Positions 4,415 to 5,215 of a stretch of DNA of 5,215 nt are shown in pieces. Numbering within the stretch: the first letter of the stretch is position 1; each line of letters starts with the position of its first letter. Source of the DNA: an uncultured Ruminococcus sp. (GTDB lineage Bacteria > Bacillota > Clostridia > Oscillospirales > Acutalibacteraceae); contig CADCOF010000068.1 in assembly GCA_902802975.1 (NCBI GenBank), positions 1 through 5,215 on the forward strand. The letters are read 5' to 3'. The notes under the pieces were generated by a model. That model was not told the origin of the DNA, did no database searches, and saw only the letters and a list, made by a program, of their open reading frames with translations. A program made the translations under genes and the position numbers.

Positions 4415-5215
4415 TAATATCGGTAATTTCGATTTGGCGCAAACGCTTGACTGCGGTCAGGCGTTTCGCTGGAGAGAGCAGCCCGACGGAAGTTTTGCGG
4501 GCGTTGCAATGGGCAAAAAGCTTACGCTTACTACGAGCGGCAGCACACTTCAGATTGACGGAATTGACGAGTCGGAATACAGCAGCGTGTGGGCGGATTA
4601 CTTTGATCTGAACCGCGATTACGGAGAAATAGGCAAAACGTTGTCGAAGATTCATCCTGTTTTGCGCGAGGCATTCGAGTATGCGCCGGGTATTCGCATT
4701 CTCGAACAGGAGCCGTGGGAAGCGTTATGTTCGTTCATCATATCTCAGAACAATAATATTCCGAGAATAAAGCTTATTATTGACAGGCTTTGCGAAGCTT
4801 TCGGTTCACAGATAGAGGAGAACTGTTACTCTTTTCCGAGTGCAGAGAAGCTGGCATCGCTGTCTGTTGAAGAGCTTGCGCCGATAAAGGCGGGGTTTCG
4901 TGCAAGATACATATTGGACGCAGCGACAAAAGTGAGCAGCGGCGAGATTGACCTGAACGCGCTGAAAACCGCGCCGCTTGACGAAGTGAGGTCAACGCTC
5001 ATGACAATAACGGGAGTGGGTCCGAAAGTAGCAGACTGCACGATGCTGTACGGACTTCACCGGCTCGAAAGTTTCCCGCTTGACGTATGGATGAAAAGAG
5101 CAATGACAACTCTATTCCCGGAACTTACCCCGAGCGATTTCGGCGAATACGGCGGTATTGCCCAACAATATATTTTCTACTTCATCAGGGGCGGCGGCGG
5201 GTTGCACCCGCGGGC
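4401..5215 (+). CDS. ogg: 8-oxoguanine DNA glycosylase/AP lyase, OGG type (3' end outside window)
   Basis: 271 codons are visible and the frame is still open at the edge; about 20-30 more residues would be usual. It removes 8-oxoguanine from DNA in base excision repair and can nick the abasic site. The N-terminal domain has CGQAFRWRE (18-26), as in human OGG1. IISQNNNIPRI (113-123) carries the conserved Asn117-119 and Arg122. GFRARY (165-170) matches the OGG1 GYRARY motif. The helix-hairpin-helix ends in TGVGPKVADC (204-213) with catalytic Lys209, equivalent to OGG1 Lys249. The GPD Asp is 228 in PLDVW. ATG 4401 is preferred because the family N-terminus starts here. Only a weak purine-rich site (GAGAG, GGAAC) precedes it, so expression probably depends on coupling to the overlapping upstream gene. 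The last ten visible residues are Gly-rich and do not look like the usual family end. Confidence 0.95.
   Translation, partial: MVKIDNIGNFDLAQTLDCGQAFRWREQPDGSFAGVAMGKKLTLTTSGSTLQIDGIDESEYSSVWADYFDLNRDYGEIGKTLSKIHPVLREAFEYAPGIRILEQEPWEALCSFIISQNNNIPRIKLIIDRLCEAFGSQIEENCYSFPSAEKLASLSVEELAPIKAGFRARYILDAATKVSSGEIDLNALKTAPLDEVRSTLMTITGVGPKVADCTMLYGLHRLESFPLDVWMKRAMTTLFPELTPSDFGEYGGIAQQYIFYFIRGGGGLHPR
5197..5211. repeat. GC-rich palindrome at the window end
   Basis: GCGGGT (5197-5202) pairs perfectly with ACCCGC (5206-5211) around a TGC loop, in a run of almost pure G/C from 5189. It lies inside the OGG frame, encoding GGGGLHPR. It may be the start of a REP-like element such as the one near 238-310. 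Confidence 0.5.

Overview
The window looks like a chromosomal segment from a low- to mid-GC Clostridia bacterium, most likely a gut Oscillospiraceae/Ruminococcus relative. The grounds are strong AGGAGG-type ribosome sites, textbook TTGACA/TATAAT promoters, a lipoprotein with a long Ser/Lys/Ala linker, a DUF6062-type protein, and an OGG-type 8-oxoguanine glycosylase of the kind known from Clostridium. The taxonomic assignment is inference from style, not from a database match.

Layout from left to right. Positions 2-214 hold the tail of a plus-strand reading frame whose beginning lies outside the window. It ends in a repeated SEKN motif and a Lys-rich run, like the tails of some phage or plasmid replication proteins. 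Positions 215-375 have no gene but carry a row of GC-rich hairpins that look REP-like. Next comes a self-contained minus-strand tRNA-Gly(GCC) gene with a perfect-consensus promoter (518-546) and its own intrinsic terminator (376-401). Between the tRNA promoter and the next gene sits a 73-bp element with perfect 18-bp inverted ends (577-649), possibly a MITE or a structured 3' end. The minus-strand gene at 658-1965 encodes a surface lipoprotein with an SGNH/GDSL hydrolase domain between two low-complexity tails.

A 166-bp divergent intergenic region (1966-2131) has back-to-back promoters. The -35 boxes face each other inside an imperfect dyad, so one regulator could control both sides. To the right, three plus-strand genes form a tight operon. 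They are a cytoplasmic GH13 alpha-glucosidase-type enzyme (2132-3682), a DUF6062-like protein with two CxxC...CxxH cysteine/histidine sets (3695-4414), and an 8-oxoguanine DNA glycosylase that runs off the window end (4401 onward). The amylase stop codon lies inside the next gene's Shine-Dalgarno, and the last two genes overlap by 14 bp, so translation is probably coupled.

The genes do not form one obvious pathway. The lipoprotein would act at the cell surface, the GH13 enzyme would cleave short alpha-glucans in the cytoplasm, and OGG repairs oxidised guanine. I see no CRISPR array, toxin-antitoxin pair, complete insertion sequence or defence system. The points most worth following up are the duplicated putative zinc sites of the middle operon gene, the inverted-repeat elements, the possible shared operator, and a GC-rich palindrome at the end of the visible OGG frame.
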